Source of the DNA: Geothrix sp.
GTDB lineage: Bacteria > Acidobacteriota > Holophagae > Holophagales > Holophagaceae
Direction: 5' to 3'
NCBI GenBank assembly: GCA_030681515.1
Contig: JAUXSE010000063.1
Coordinates: 86,940-150,939, forward strand
Length of the DNA: 64,000 nt
Under the pieces are notes generated by a model. The model made no database searches. It was not told where the DNA came from and worked only from the letters and a program-made list of their open reading frames with translations. The position numbers and the translations under genes are program-made. Below are positions 26,131-35,165 of this stretch, piece by piece. How positions within the stretch are numbered: the first letter of the stretch is position 1; each line of letters starts with the position of its first letter.

Positions 26131-26919
26131 TCAGGCCGCGTAGGTCTTGTAGAAGTACCAGGCCGACAGGGTGAAGCCGATCACCACGACGCCGATCCGC
26201 ACGGCCATGCGCCCCACGCGGTGGGCCATGTGGGATCCGAAGAGGCCACCCAGACCCGCCGCGATGGCCATGGGAAAGACCAGGGTCCATTGCGCGTGGC
26301 CGGGATGCCGCAGAAACTCCCAGGCCATGAAGGCGAAGATGGCGATGCCGTTGATGCAGAGGGCCAGCAGGTTCTTCAGGCCGTTCATCTGGTGGATGTC
26401 CGTGAGGCCCAGCAGGCTCAGGGCCGCCAGCATGAGGATGCCGATGCCCGCGCCGAAGTAGCCGCCATAGATGCCGACGATGAACTGGAAGGCCATGGCG
26501 GCGATCCACCAACCCGGAGTGCGTTCATGGCCGTGGATCCTCTTCAGCAGCCTGCTGACGGGATCGTTGGCCGCCAGCAGCACCGTGGCCACCAGGATCA
26601 GCCAGGGCACCAGCTGGTCGAAGACCCTCTGGGGCGTCACCAGCATGAGCCAGGCGCCCAGGGCGCCCCCGATGAGGGAGGGCGGCATCAGGCGGAGCGC
26701 GAAGGCCCTGATGCCGGCGAGATCCTCCCGGTGGCCCCAGAATCCGCCGATGGAACCCGGCCAGAGGGCCAGCGTGCTGGTGACGTTCGCCTGCTGGCCC
26801 GTGAGGCCGATGCCCAGCAGCGCGGGAAACGACACCAGCGTGCCGCCCCCCGCGATGGCATTGATGGCCCCGGCGAGGAAGGCCGCGGCCAGGACAGTGA
26901 GGGTGGACACCAGGTTCAT
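26131..26919 (-). CDS. TSUP-family (TauE/SafE) sulfite/organosulfonate-type permease
   Basis: A 262-residue inner-membrane protein with about eight hydrophobic segments. It shows the family's N-terminal pattern AGAINAIAGGGTLVSFPALL and a second related half (VGIYGGYFGAGIGILML). TSUP proteins export or import sulfite, sulfoacetate, taurine products or similar anions. The exact substrate cannot be read. ATG 26919 follows a G-rich stretch; GTG 26928 is an alternative. No sulfonate-metabolism genes are adjacent. Confidence 0.88.
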   Translation of the reverse strand: MNLVSTLTVLAAAFLAGAINAIAGGGTLVSFPALLGIGLTGQQANVTSTLALWPGSIGGFWGHREDLAGIRAFALRLMPPSLIGGALGAWLMLVTPQRVFDQLVPWLILVATVLLAANDPVSRLLKRIHGHERTPGWWIAAMAFQFIVGIYGGYFGAGIGILMLAALSLLGLTDIHQMNGLKNLLALCINGIAIFAFMAWEFLRHPGHAQWTLVFPMAIAAGLGGLFGSHMAHRVGRMAVRIGVVVIGFTLSAWYFYKTYAA

Positions 26920-26985
26920 GCCCCCCACTGTGACAGGCCGATCTCCGGGTATTGAAGCCGCTCTGAGCTGGAAACGGCGGGTCCG

Positions 26986-27573
26986 TCAGCGTCCCGCCAG
27001 GAAGTCCGAGGCTTCCTTGTGGCCGGGATAGAGCTGCAGCACCCGCTGGTAGGCCCGGGAGGCCTCGTCCCGGTTCCCCGACCGGGCCTCGCCCCGGGCC
27101 CAGTAGACGAAGGCCGAGGCATCGGAGGGATAGCGGAGGGCCAGTTCTTTGCCGTGGGCCGCCAGGGTCTTCCACTGCTGCAGCCCTTCCTCGGCCACCA
27201 GGAGGCGGAGGTGCGCCCAGTAGTTCCAGGCGCACTGGTGGATCACCTTCCGGCATTCGACCGCGGCCTCATTCCACCTGCGCTGGGCGAGGAGGGGGAG
27301 GGGGAGCCCGAGCTGGGCATCCAGGGAGAGCGGGTTGGTTTCCAGGGCCTTCCGGTAGCCCTTGATGGCCTCGTCGTGCCGCCCCTGGAGGTAGGCCAGG
27401 TACGCCTGCCGGAGCTGGACCAGCTCGAAGGTCTGGGGAAGGGCCTGGAGAGCCTGGGCGGCCTGGGCGTAGTTCTTCTGGGCCTCGTACCGGTAGGACT
27501 CCGCCCAGGGGTCCCTCTGGGCCATGGCAGGGAGGGCGAGCGCGAGGAGAAGGATCTGCGTGGGACGGAACAT
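26986..27573 (-). CDS. Secreted TPR protein, last gene of a six-gene operon
   Basis: A 195-residue protein with a signal peptide (about residues 1-18, ending ALPAMAQ) and at least four TPR-like helical pairs. Recognisable TPR residues are in RHDEAIKGYRKALETNP and NRDEASRAYQRVLQLYPGH. It should sit in the periplasm and bind a partner protein. ATG 27573 has AGGAG five bases upstream. It begins nine bases after the stop of the barrel protein gene. Confidence 0.82.
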   Translation of the reverse strand: MFRPTQILLLALALPAMAQRDPWAESYRYEAQKNYAQAAQALQALPQTFELVQLRQAYLAYLQGRHDEAIKGYRKALETNPLSLDAQLGLPLPLLAQRRWNEAAVECRKVIHQCAWNYWAHLRLLVAEEGLQQWKTLAAHGKELALRYPSDASAFVYWARGEARSGNRDEASRAYQRVLQLYPGHKEASDFLAGR

Positions 27574-27581
27574 GGGGACTC

Positions 27582-28478
27582 CTACCAGGTGTAGTGGATG
27601 GACGCCGCGACGAACGGCGTGGTGTACGAGGTGACGGGCGTGGTGGTGCGATCCTCGAACCGGGAACTCCCGGCCTCCAGGGAGAACCCGGCTCCCTTGG
27701 CCCCGCCCCAGGTGGCGCCGAAAGCCCAGCGGCCCGTCTGGTAGTCGCCGAGGGTGTAGATGATCGCCAGATCCGTGTCGGCCGCGTAGATGCGCTCCCC
27801 CGCGAGCCCCGAAAGGTAGATGCTCCGCGGCTTCATCCCCGCCCCGGGCACGAAGTAGTGGGTCCAGGAAGCCTTGAAGGCCGTCGTCTGCTCCTCGGGG
27901 CCCCCCGTCCCCTTCAGGGTGATGGCGTCCGCGCCCAGGGTGAACCAGTCCATGTTGTCGTTCACGCCGAACCCGAGGGTGGGGCTCCACTGTTCCGCGC
28001 GCAGGCCGCCGTCATAGCGGGACTGGATGAAGCCCAGGTCGAGCCACAGCCGGGCGAATTCCGGGTGGATGTCGCTGAGGTAGCCCAGGTGGGCCCCGGA
28101 GATGGTCGCCGTCTGCTTCGCGAGTCCCTGCTCCTGGAAGGTGACCCGGCCCAGGTCGCCCTGGATGACCAGCTTGCCCTGGCCCGCGCCGAGGGGGATG
28201 TAGAGCCTGCCACCCACCAGGGCGGTGTCCTGGTCCATGGTGCTGGCGTCCCGGTAGCGGATGGCATCCCGACCCAGCGCGAGGCGGAACCCGCCCGATT
28301 CCCGATCGTCCAGATCCAGGAAGAACCCGCCCGAGGCCAGGCGTTCCCGGACGGCCTCGTCCGAGTAGCTCAGCAGGGCTCCGCGGACGCCCACGACGCC
28401 CTGGGACTCGGTCTGGGCCTGGACGCCCAGGCCAACCGGCAGCAGAAGGAGAGGGACAAGACGGCGCATGACTTTCAT
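27582..28478 (-). CDS. Outer-membrane beta-barrel protein
   Basis: A 298-residue protein with a signal peptide (residues 1-22, ending GVQAQ). Alternating-pattern strands run throughout, and the C-terminus ends in an aromatic residue (SIHYTW), the BAM-recognition feature of outer-membrane barrels. No family motif is recognised; size and strand number would fit a 12-14-strand barrel. ATG 28478 has AGGAG six bases upstream. Sitting between the urea transporter-peptidase fusion and the TPR protein suggests that this operon has an envelope-spanning function. Confidence 0.75.
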   Translation of the reverse strand: MKVMRRLVPLLLLPVGLGVQAQTESQGVVGVRGALLSYSDEAVRERLASGGFFLDLDDRESGGFRLALGRDAIRYRDASTMDQDTALVGGRLYIPLGAGQGKLVIQGDLGRVTFQEQGLAKQTATISGAHLGYLSDIHPEFARLWLDLGFIQSRYDGGLRAEQWSPTLGFGVNDNMDWFTLGADAITLKGTGGPEEQTTAFKASWTHYFVPGAGMKPRSIYLSGLAGERIYAADTDLAIIYTLGDYQTGRWAFGATWGGAKGAGFSLEAGSSRFEDRTTTPVTSYTTPFVAASIHYTW

Positions 28479-28487
28479 GGAGGGCTC

Positions 28488-30623
28488 CTAGGAGGGGGTG
28501 GGATCGAGGAGGCCGGGGGTGCCCTCGGCCATGGACAGGGAGAGCAGGGTCGCGGACCACCGCTGGTTGCCGACGCGGGCCCGCAGAGCGGTGGGCCCCA
28601 TGTCGGGATGGATGCGGGCTTCGGTGACCGCTTTGGGAAGCAGGTGGGGAATCGGGTGCTGATGGATTCCCGATTGCCGGAGCATCCCCCGGGCCATCCG
28701 CCGGCGGCGATAGCGGCTCCGCAGGCCCAGGAGATCGGCCAGGAACAACGACACCGCCACCCGGCGCCAGACCGGAACCGGGAGGATCCGGACCGAGGGA
28801 GCATCCCGCCAATCAGCCTCCAGGGGGGCCAGCGGGGTGAAGCCCAGGGCCAGCAGCCACAGATCAAAGAAGTCGTCCCGCGGGCCCTGGCGGTCGTAGC
28901 AGCCGAAGGCGGTGTCGGTGCGCTCGAAGGCGACACTGGCCCCGCGGTCGGAGTGGAGCAGGAAGGTGCCCACCAGATCCTGCTCGACGCGCAGCTTCCG
29001 GATCTCCCCGGAGCCCGCGCCGGGGCCCTGGACGCGGTAGCTGAGGACCCGCTGGGCTGGCAGGAGGAAGGCCCGGGCCAGCCCCGGCCCATCCGATCCG
29101 GCCCGAATGGACCAGCCCTCATCGGGCCTGAGGTGCAGATGGAACTCGCCTTCCCGCTCATCCTTGGGGCGGCCCACCACGCCCGCCAGATGGAAGGGGA
29201 AGGTGGGACTGCCCAGGCGCGCCTCGGTCTGCACGTGCAGGTGGAGGTGAGGCTGGGGAGACCGCCCCGAGCTGCCGCAGGCGGCCAGCGGATCCCCGGT
29301 CACCACCGCGTCGCCCACCGCGACCCGGAGACTGCCCTGCCGGAGGTGGGCCAGCAGCACGAAGAGCCCGGAGGGCATCTGGACCACCACATGGTTCCCC
29401 CAGTTGTGCTGGGTATCCACATGGCCCGGGGGATTGTCCACGAGATCATCCCGGCAGGCGACCACCGTTCCCGCGGCGGGAGCCCGGACGGGCAGGCCGA
29501 AGCAGTGGTAGTCCAGCAGATCCATCCCACCGCCCCGGAAGCTGCGGCCTTCTTCCTGGATGAAGAAATCCAGCGCGAAGCGCCAGGCCTCCCGATGGGT
29601 ATGGGGCCCGTCGAATCCCTGGTAGACCTGCCATTCGCCGAAGAAGGGGACGGACAGGGGCACGCTTTCGGGATCCACGCCGCGCGCCCGGGCCAACCGC
29701 GCCCGTTCCAGGTTGGTTTCCGGCAGGGCCGGCCGTTCAAGGACCAGATGAGGCGGGCGCATGGCCACCCGGCGGCGGAGCGCGGCGAGGATCAGGAGGG
29801 TCGCCCCCACGAAGGGCATGGCCAGCACCGGCAGGCCAGAGGCCGCCAGGAGCAGGCTTCCGAGGGCGGCGCCGAGGGCCGCCAGCCCCAGTCCGCCAGC
29901 CACGGCCAGCAGACTGCCCCCGGACGGCACGATGAAGATCCCCCCGAGCGCCAGGGCCACCAGCACATGGTTGAAAGCGGTCCACGGGGAGGCCGTGCCG
30001 AGCAGCCCATCCACCACGGAGCCACCCAGGAACCCCGCCACGGCGAACAGGGCCAAGAGGCGGGAATTCAACAGGATTCCCCCCAGGATCAGCAGGCCCG
30101 GGAGGGGGTGGGGCGTGCAGACCACGGAGCCCAGGGCCTTCAGGAACCCCTGCGCCGCCAGGGGCAGCGGACCTTCCATCCCGGCCATGAGGGGTTCCGC
30201 GGAACCGCCCCCCGGATGCACCACCGACATCAGGGCCCAGGTGCCAATGATGAACGGGAGGCTCAGCACCGGGAGGCGGTCCAGCCGCCACATGAAGTTC
30301 ATCAGGATCGCCGTGAGGGCCACCGCCAGCAGGGCCCCCAGGGCCAGGTGGGGCAGCAGCGCCCAGGAGGGACCGGCGAACCCGGCCAGGAACAGTCCCC
30401 CCAGCGCGGCGTTGCAGACATAGAGCGGGGAGGCTGCCCAGGGCAGGTTCATCCAGACGGGGACCAGATGCCCCAGTACCGCCGCCACCAGGCCGGAAGC
30501 CCCGATCCCCGGAGTCCAGAAGGTGGCCGCGAGCACCAGCGCCCCGGTGGCGGGCGACTCCGCGAAGAAGATCGCGGCGTAGCCCTTCAGGAGGGTCCGG
30601 GCGGAGGCGCGGAGGAGGTCCAC
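28488..30623 (-). CDS. Fusion of urea transporter and M23 metallopeptidase domains
   Basis: A 711-residue protein. Residues 1-285 are a urea-transporter domain: repeated hydrophobic segments, with NLPWAASPLYVCNAALGG in the first half and SPWTAFNHVLVALALGG in the second. After a linker, residues 325-470 form an M23/LytM-type peptidase: H343 and Asp352 in the first metal motif, GLPVRAPAAGTVVA, and a final HLHLH near 459-463. About 240 residues of unknown, beta-rich then helical sequence follow. The peptidase would face the periplasm. Such fusions exist in databases, but their role is not known. It lies between decarboxylase and barrel genes. Confidence 0.85.
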   Translation of the reverse strand: MDLLRASARTLLKGYAAIFFAESPATGALVLAATFWTPGIGASGLVAAVLGHLVPVWMNLPWAASPLYVCNAALGGLFLAGFAGPSWALLPHLALGALLAVALTAILMNFMWRLDRLPVLSLPFIIGTWALMSVVHPGGGSAEPLMAGMEGPLPLAAQGFLKALGSVVCTPHPLPGLLILGGILLNSRLLALFAVAGFLGGSVVDGLLGTASPWTAFNHVLVALALGGIFIVPSGGSLLAVAGGLGLAALGAALGSLLLAASGLPVLAMPFVGATLLILAALRRRVAMRPPHLVLERPALPETNLERARLARARGVDPESVPLSVPFFGEWQVYQGFDGPHTHREAWRFALDFFIQEEGRSFRGGGMDLLDYHCFGLPVRAPAAGTVVACRDDLVDNPPGHVDTQHNWGNHVVVQMPSGLFVLLAHLRQGSLRVAVGDAVVTGDPLAACGSSGRSPQPHLHLHVQTEARLGSPTFPFHLAGVVGRPKDEREGEFHLHLRPDEGWSIRAGSDGPGLARAFLLPAQRVLSYRVQGPGAGSGEIRKLRVEQDLVGTFLLHSDRGASVAFERTDTAFGCYDRQGPRDDFFDLWLLALGFTPLAPLEADWRDAPSVRILPVPVWRRVAVSLFLADLLGLRSRYRRRRMARGMLRQSGIHQHPIPHLLPKAVTEARIHPDMGPTALRARVGNQRWSATLLSLSMAEGTPGLLDPTPS

Positions 30624-30635
30624 GGGCGCCCGCGC

Positions 30636-32048
30636 CTACCGCGACAGATTGGCGGCGAAGGGCCGGGTGAACCGCTCCGGGAGGCGCTCCTGGCCCCGGA
30701 CGGACTCCAGATCCTCCGGTTCCCGGAGCCGATCCACCTGCCCGTCCTCGCCCACCATGACGATGGCCGGGCGGTAGCCGATGAACTGGAGCCACTGGGT
30801 GTTGTTGTAGGCGCCCACGGGGCTGAAGACCAGCGGCTCGCCGACATCCAGGGGCGGCAGCATGATGCTGTGGCGCACCACGTCTATGTTCATGCACAGC
30901 GGCCCGAACAGCGTCGTGTCCTCCGGGAATCCATCCAGCTGACGGACCGGCCGCACCTCGTGGTGGTACCAGAAGGCCGTGAAGAGGAGGTTCACCCCGG
31001 CGTCCAGCACCACGCCGCGCCGGCCGTTCGCCAGGCGCTTGTTGGCGACCACCGATGACGCGAGGTACCCCGCGTCATCCACCAGCGCGCGCCCCGTCTC
31101 CAGGATGAGGACCGGCCTCGGCTTGCCCGCGGCCTCGCGGCCCCGGGTGGCTTCGAGCAGCGCCGTGGTGATGGCTTCCGCGTACTGCTCGAAGCTCGGC
31201 ACCACCTGATCCGGGGGCAGGTAGGAGCCCTGCAGGTTGTTCCGGGAGGCGAAGCCGCCTCCGAGATCGAGGCTTTCGATGACGCAGCCGGTCTGGTATT
31301 CAGCCGCCTCCATGAACTCGGCCATGATGCGGGCCTCGGCGGCATAGGCGCGGACATCCGTGATGAAGGTGCCGATGTGGCTGTGGAGCCCCTTCAGGCG
31401 GAGGTGGGGACTGGTCCCGATGCGGCGGGCCGCCTCCATGGCCTGGCCATTCTCGATGTTGAACCCGAAGCGGCTCCAGGTCTCCGTGTAGCCCGTGTCG
31501 AAGTTGAGCCGGATGGCCACCTCCGCCGTGATGCCGAGATCCCGGGCCACGGATTCCACGAGGTACAGTTCGTCGAGGTTGTCTATGTGGATCCGGGCCC
31601 CTTCGGGAAGGGCCACTTCGAGGATCCGCCGGGGCTTCCAGGGCCCGTTGAACAGGATGGCGTGGCCGGGAACGCCGGCGGCCCGGGCCTTCTGGTACTC
31701 GAATTCGGACACGACCTCGGCGAAGGAGCCCTCCTGGTGCATGATGGCGCAGACCGCGCCCAGGTAGTTCGTCTTGTAGGACCAGCCGAGCTGGACCGCA
31801 GGGTAGCGGGACACGAAGGCCCGCCGGAGGCGGCGGATGTTCTCGCGGAGCCTCCGCTCGCTGTAGATGAACACGGGGGATCCGTGGTCCTTCATGATCT
31901 GGCGGATCTCCACGCCGTCCACCCGGTCCAGATGCTGGTGGAAGTGGCCCGCTCCGAACTTCCCGAACTTGTTCAGCCCCCCCACCCGATGGGGGGTCAG
32001 GGTGGGTTTCTGCCAAGGCTGCCGCGGGGCCGTCTCCTGGTCACTCAT
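30636..32048 (-). CDS. PLP-dependent decarboxylase, type III fold (DAP/ornithine decarboxylase family)
   Basis: A 470-residue enzyme with an alanine-racemase-type barrel and a C-terminal beta domain. The PLP Lys is in WSYKTNYL near residue 92. Other family features are GLHSHIGT, DLGGGF, ETGRALVDDAGYL and the acidic/Cys motif LFGPLCMNID, which supplies the Cys of the second active-site half. An N-terminal extension of about 40 residues is unusual. It may act on a diamino acid or a peptide-bound one; LysA itself is less likely because of the context. ATG 32048 follows AGGAG by six bases and overlaps the ATP-grasp gene by eight. Confidence 0.85.
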   Translation of the reverse strand: MSDQETAPRQPWQKPTLTPHRVGGLNKFGKFGAGHFHQHLDRVDGVEIRQIMKDHGSPVFIYSERRLRENIRRLRRAFVSRYPAVQLGWSYKTNYLGAVCAIMHQEGSFAEVVSEFEYQKARAAGVPGHAILFNGPWKPRRILEVALPEGARIHIDNLDELYLVESVARDLGITAEVAIRLNFDTGYTETWSRFGFNIENGQAMEAARRIGTSPHLRLKGLHSHIGTFITDVRAYAAEARIMAEFMEAAEYQTGCVIESLDLGGGFASRNNLQGSYLPPDQVVPSFEQYAEAITTALLEATRGREAAGKPRPVLILETGRALVDDAGYLASSVVANKRLANGRRGVVLDAGVNLLFTAFWYHHEVRPVRQLDGFPEDTTLFGPLCMNIDVVRHSIMLPPLDVGEPLVFSPVGAYNNTQWLQFIGYRPAIVMVGEDGQVDRLREPEDLESVRGQERLPERFTRPFAANLSR

Positions 32049-33129
32049 GGGACTCTCCTTCACGCGCGACACCCGGCGCGAGGGCACCGTGGATCATCAT
32101 GGTTTCGAAGCTCTGGGGCGATACGATCAGTTCCTGGGCGTGGCGGATGAACATCGTTCCGACCAGCGCTTCAGGCAGGGGCTCAGGGTCCATGCCCATC
32201 ATCCGGGCCAGCAGCAGCTCGGGGAGGTTGCGGCCCACGCCCACCGAGAAGTAGATCCAGGCCGGGAACCGGGGGTTGATCTCGATGAGGTTGTAGCGGC
32301 CCGAAGGGTCGCGCATCAGTTCCAGCTCCAGGGGACCGCGCCACCGGAGGGCCTTGGCCAGGGCATCGGCCGTATCGGACAGCGCCTGGTCGCGGACGCA
32401 GACGCCCGCCCAGGCCTTGCCCTTGTCCGTGAGGGCCCGCTTCTTCATCATCACGGTCCCCAGCAGATGGCCTTCCCCGTCCCCCACGGCGCTGAGGTTG
32501 TACTCCTCGCCCGGCACCAGCTTCTGGACCAGGAGGGGCAGCCCCCAGGCGGCGGAAATCCGCCGGAAGGCGGCCACGCCCTCGTCCGGATCATGAACGA
32601 TCTGCGCGTCGTAGAAGGGGCCCTTGACCACGAAGGGGTAGGCCCATCCATCCCGGGGCGCCGAATGGAAGAACCCGGACTGGGTGACAGTCTTGGTCTC
32701 CGGGCAGGCGACTCCCGCCGCCTTGGCCAGTTCGGGGAGCCTTGACTTGTCCCGCATCTGGAGCCGGGTTTCATCCGGGAGGTAGAGCCGGATCCCCGCG
32801 TCTTCGAGGGCTGGGGACAGGCTCACGAGGCTCGGGAGTTCCGCATCGAGGCAGGGGATCAGCGCGTCCAGCCCTTCGATCCCGTGGATGTCCAGCAGCC
32901 TTTCCTTGAGGGCGTCCTGGCCCGTGGAGGGATAGGGGAGCAGGTAGGTGGCGTCGCAGTCCTCGTGGTAGAGGCCGGGATCCAGGGCGTCATAGCCCAG
33001 CCCCACGATCCGGAGGTCGAAGCGGCCCGAGGCCCTGAGGGAGCGGACGACGGCCATGCCCGGCCCGGGATTGTCCGCCCGGGCGTTCATGCCGGTCACG
33101 CCGACGGTCAAGCGGCGCCGGGCAGTCAT
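32041..33129 (-). CDS. ATP-grasp ligase-like protein
   Basis: A 362-residue protein with a pre-ATP-grasp Rossmann domain (LTVGVTGMNARADNPGPG, then GLGYDALDPG) and an ATP-grasp domain. FVVKGPF provides the ATP-binding Lys and LMRDPSGRYNLIEINPRFP provides the metal-binding Glu and Asn. ATP-grasp ligases join carboxylates to amines through an acyl phosphate. Its overlap with both the PqqD-like and decarboxylase genes suggests that the three act on one substrate. Confidence 0.85.
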   Translation of the reverse strand: MTARRRLTVGVTGMNARADNPGPGMAVVRSLRASGRFDLRIVGLGYDALDPGLYHEDCDATYLLPYPSTGQDALKERLLDIHGIEGLDALIPCLDAELPSLVSLSPALEDAGIRLYLPDETRLQMRDKSRLPELAKAAGVACPETKTVTQSGFFHSAPRDGWAYPFVVKGPFYDAQIVHDPDEGVAAFRRISAAWGLPLLVQKLVPGEEYNLSAVGDGEGHLLGTVMMKKRALTDKGKAWAGVCVRDQALSDTADALAKALRWRGPLELELMRDPSGRYNLIEINPRFPAWIYFSVGVGRNLPELLLARMMGMDPEPLPEALVGTMFIRHAQELIVSPQSFETMMIHGALAPGVAREGESHE

Positions 33130-33416
33130 GGCTTCAGGCTCCCGCTGATCTGAACGGCGAAGTCATGGATGTCCCGCTCGGCTTCCAGCGGATCCACGTC
33201 GAAGTCCCGCTCCACCTCCTCCAGCACCTCGGCGATGTTGCGGTGGCGCAGGAAGATCCGCAGCAGGGCCAAGCCCGTCTGGTTCAGGGTGAAGCTGTCC
33301 CCGCTCACGGGATCGAAGGCGAAGCCGGTATCGCTCAGCGCCAGCCGGGCCAGTACCGTGGCCCCCGGCAGGGGAAGCGTCTCGTGGAACGGGGGCGGCT
33401 CGGAATAGGGTTCCAC
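33126..33416 (-). CDS. PqqD-like small protein, first gene of the operon
   Basis: A 96-residue protein of the PqqD type, with the pattern TGFAFDPVSGDSFTLNQTGLALL followed by a helical segment (NIAEVLEEVERDFDVDP). PqqD-like domains are RiPP recognition elements that bind leader peptides and deliver them to modifying enzymes. It overlaps the ATP-grasp gene by four bases and opens the operon. No short precursor peptide gene is obvious just upstream, so the bound partner is unknown. Confidence 0.75.
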   Translation of the reverse strand: MEPYSEPPPFHETLPLPGATVLARLALSDTGFAFDPVSGDSFTLNQTGLALLRIFLRHRNIAEVLEEVERDFDVDPLEAERDIHDFAVQISGSLKP

Positions 33417-33518
33417 GGGGGGCTCCAGGAGAGTCCCCCTTCGTCATTCCGGGGGAAGGGCAGGTCTTGGCCTTGGGGTATGGAGCCCGCAGCGGACCCG
33501 ATGGTTGAGTGCGTACGA

Positions 33519-34163
33519 TCACGAACCAGTCAGCCTCCGGGCTTCCTCCCGGCTGAGCACCTTCCAGGGCCGTGGCACGAAGCCGGGGACCCGGCCCATG
33601 TAGTCCCGGTACACCGGGCCGAACCGCGCCAGGAGCTTCTGCTCCTCCATGCGCGATCCGACGATGAGGTAGGCCGTGATCCACAGGGCCGATGCGAGCA
33701 TCCCCTCGCTCATGTCCCGGGTCCAGAGCACCACCAGTGAAAGGGCGTACCAGGGGTGCCGCACATGCCGATGCAGGGGGGAGATGTGGAACAGGTCCTG
33801 ATCCTCGCCGGTGCCGCGCCCTTCCCGCAGCTGCCGGAGGCCCAGGAATTCGGCCAGGTCGTAGGCGCTGGGGCCGGCCACCAGGTAGGCGGCCGCGAGC
33901 ATGCCGATGCCGTTCATCACCCATGCGAGACTCCCCTGCCAGCGCCAGATCCAGGGTCCGGGATGGCGCCACAGCAGCCACAGGATCGGCAGGAGGGCCA
34001 GGCCGGCGAACCCGTTGTAGAGCAGCCGGTAAGCCGGGATCAGGCGTGGCAGGTGGGCCGCCACGGCACGCTTGGTCCCCCGGGCGGCCAGGACCGAGTG
34101 CAGGGCCCCATAGATGATCCACGCGAGGGAGATCGCGATCAGGCTGGTGGCATCCGTGCTCAT
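33519..34163 (-). CDS. Integral membrane methyltransferase-like protein (isoprenylcysteine carboxyl methyltransferase / NnrU type)
   Basis: A 214-residue protein with about five membrane segments. The C-terminal pattern RHVRHPWYALSLVV ... EEQKLLARFGPVYRDYMGRVP is the ICMT/phospholipid methyltransferase signature that binds S-adenosylmethionine at the membrane face. NnrU proteins share it. Bacterial substrates are mostly unknown. ATG 34163 is the internal start chosen; ATG 34181 would add six residues, and neither has a clear ribosome site. It is divergent from psd. Confidence 0.78.
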   Translation of the reverse strand: MSTDATSLIAISLAWIIYGALHSVLAARGTKRAVAAHLPRLIPAYRLLYNGFAGLALLPILWLLWRHPGPWIWRWQGSLAWVMNGIGMLAAAYLVAGPSAYDLAEFLGLRQLREGRGTGEDQDLFHISPLHRHVRHPWYALSLVVLWTRDMSEGMLASALWITAYLIVGSRMEEQKLLARFGPVYRDYMGRVPGFVPRPWKVLSREEARRLTGS

Positions 34164-34232
34164 GGGGCGATTGTGGGCCATCCGGTGCCGCGGAGCCACC
34201 GGATGGGCACGGTGGCCGGGTATCCTGAAGCC

Positions 34233-35165
34233 ATGCAACTGTCCTGGCCCCCACCGGCGCGCGTGGCGCTCATCCTGGCCCTGCTCTGGGCGGTCTACGT
34301 CCTGCTCTGGACGCCGGGCCCCCTGTCCCTCCGCGCCCTGGGCCTCTATCCCAAGAAGGCCGGATCGAGGCTCGTGGGGTGGGCCGCCACCCGCACCCTG
34401 CCGGCCTCCTGGCGCGAGCCGCTGCTGGGCCGCTTCGCGGGCCGCTACGGCATCAATCTGGCCGAGGCGGAGTATCCCCTCGCGGAGTACCCCAGCCTCC
34501 AGGCCCTCTTCACCCGACGCCTGAAGCCCGGCCTCCGGCCCCAGGAGCCGGTGGTTCCAGGGTCCGTGAACAGCCCCGTAGACGGCCGCATCATCGCCAG
34601 CGGCCGCATTGAATCAGGCATCGCCATCCAGGCCAAGGGCCTGCCCTACCGCATCGCCGAACTGCTCAGGCACGATCCCGGCGTGGCGCGTTTTGAAGGC
34701 GGGCATTTCCTCACCCTCTATCTCTCGCCCAAGGACTACCACCGCATCCACGTGCCGATGGAAGGCCGGGTCAGCGCCGTGAGCCGCGTCGAGGGCGAGC
34801 TCTGGCCCGTGAACGACGCGAGCACGGGAAACCTCCCGCGCCTCTACGAGCGCAACCGCCGGGCCACCTGGACCGCCCTCGGAACCGGTTCCGGCGCAGG
34901 CCTGGAGGTGGCCGCGGTCCTGGTGGGCGCCACGCACGTGGGGGGCGTGGTGATCGCTCCGCGCTGGCTCGGCGGACGCGATCTGCCGGAGGATGGCGCG
35001 TTCTCCGTGGATCTCCTGCCCTGCGCGCCCGGCGATGACCTCGGCACCTTCGAATTCGGATCCACCGTCGTGCTGCTGGTGGGCGGGCCCAGGGCCGCGG
35101 ACTGGACGGCCCTGCGGGCCGGGGGCGACGTGAAGATGGGACAGCGGCTGGGGGCCTACCGGTGA
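34233..35165 (+). CDS. psd: Phosphatidylserine decarboxylase
   Basis: A 310-residue enzyme that makes phosphatidylethanolamine at the inner membrane. Visible are an N-terminal membrane segment (VALILALLWAVYVLLW), the His-containing region YLSPKDYHRIHVP and the self-cleavage site FGST near residue 277, where the Ser becomes the pyruvoyl group; LGST is more common. The scpB start overlaps its stop by four bases (GTGA). The frame continues far upstream, but only ATG 34233 gives the family N-terminus. Confidence 0.92.
   Translation: MQLSWPPPARVALILALLWAVYVLLWTPGPLSLRALGLYPKKAGSRLVGWAATRTLPASWREPLLGRFAGRYGINLAEAEYPLAEYPSLQALFTRRLKPGLRPQEPVVPGSVNSPVDGRIIASGRIESGIAIQAKGLPYRIAELLRHDPGVARFEGGHFLTLYLSPKDYHRIHVPMEGRVSAVSRVEGELWPVNDASTGNLPRLYERNRRATWTALGTGSGAGLEVAAVLVGATHVGGVVIAPRWLGGRDLPEDGAFSVDLLPCAPGDDLGTFEFGSTVVLLVGGPRAADWTALRAGGDVKMGQRLGAYR

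Noticed and set aside
27594..31058. Open frame of about 1150 codons on the plus strand opposite the six-gene operon
   Set aside because: It is a mirror of the real minus-strand genes, which have signal peptides, catalytic motifs and ribosome sites.
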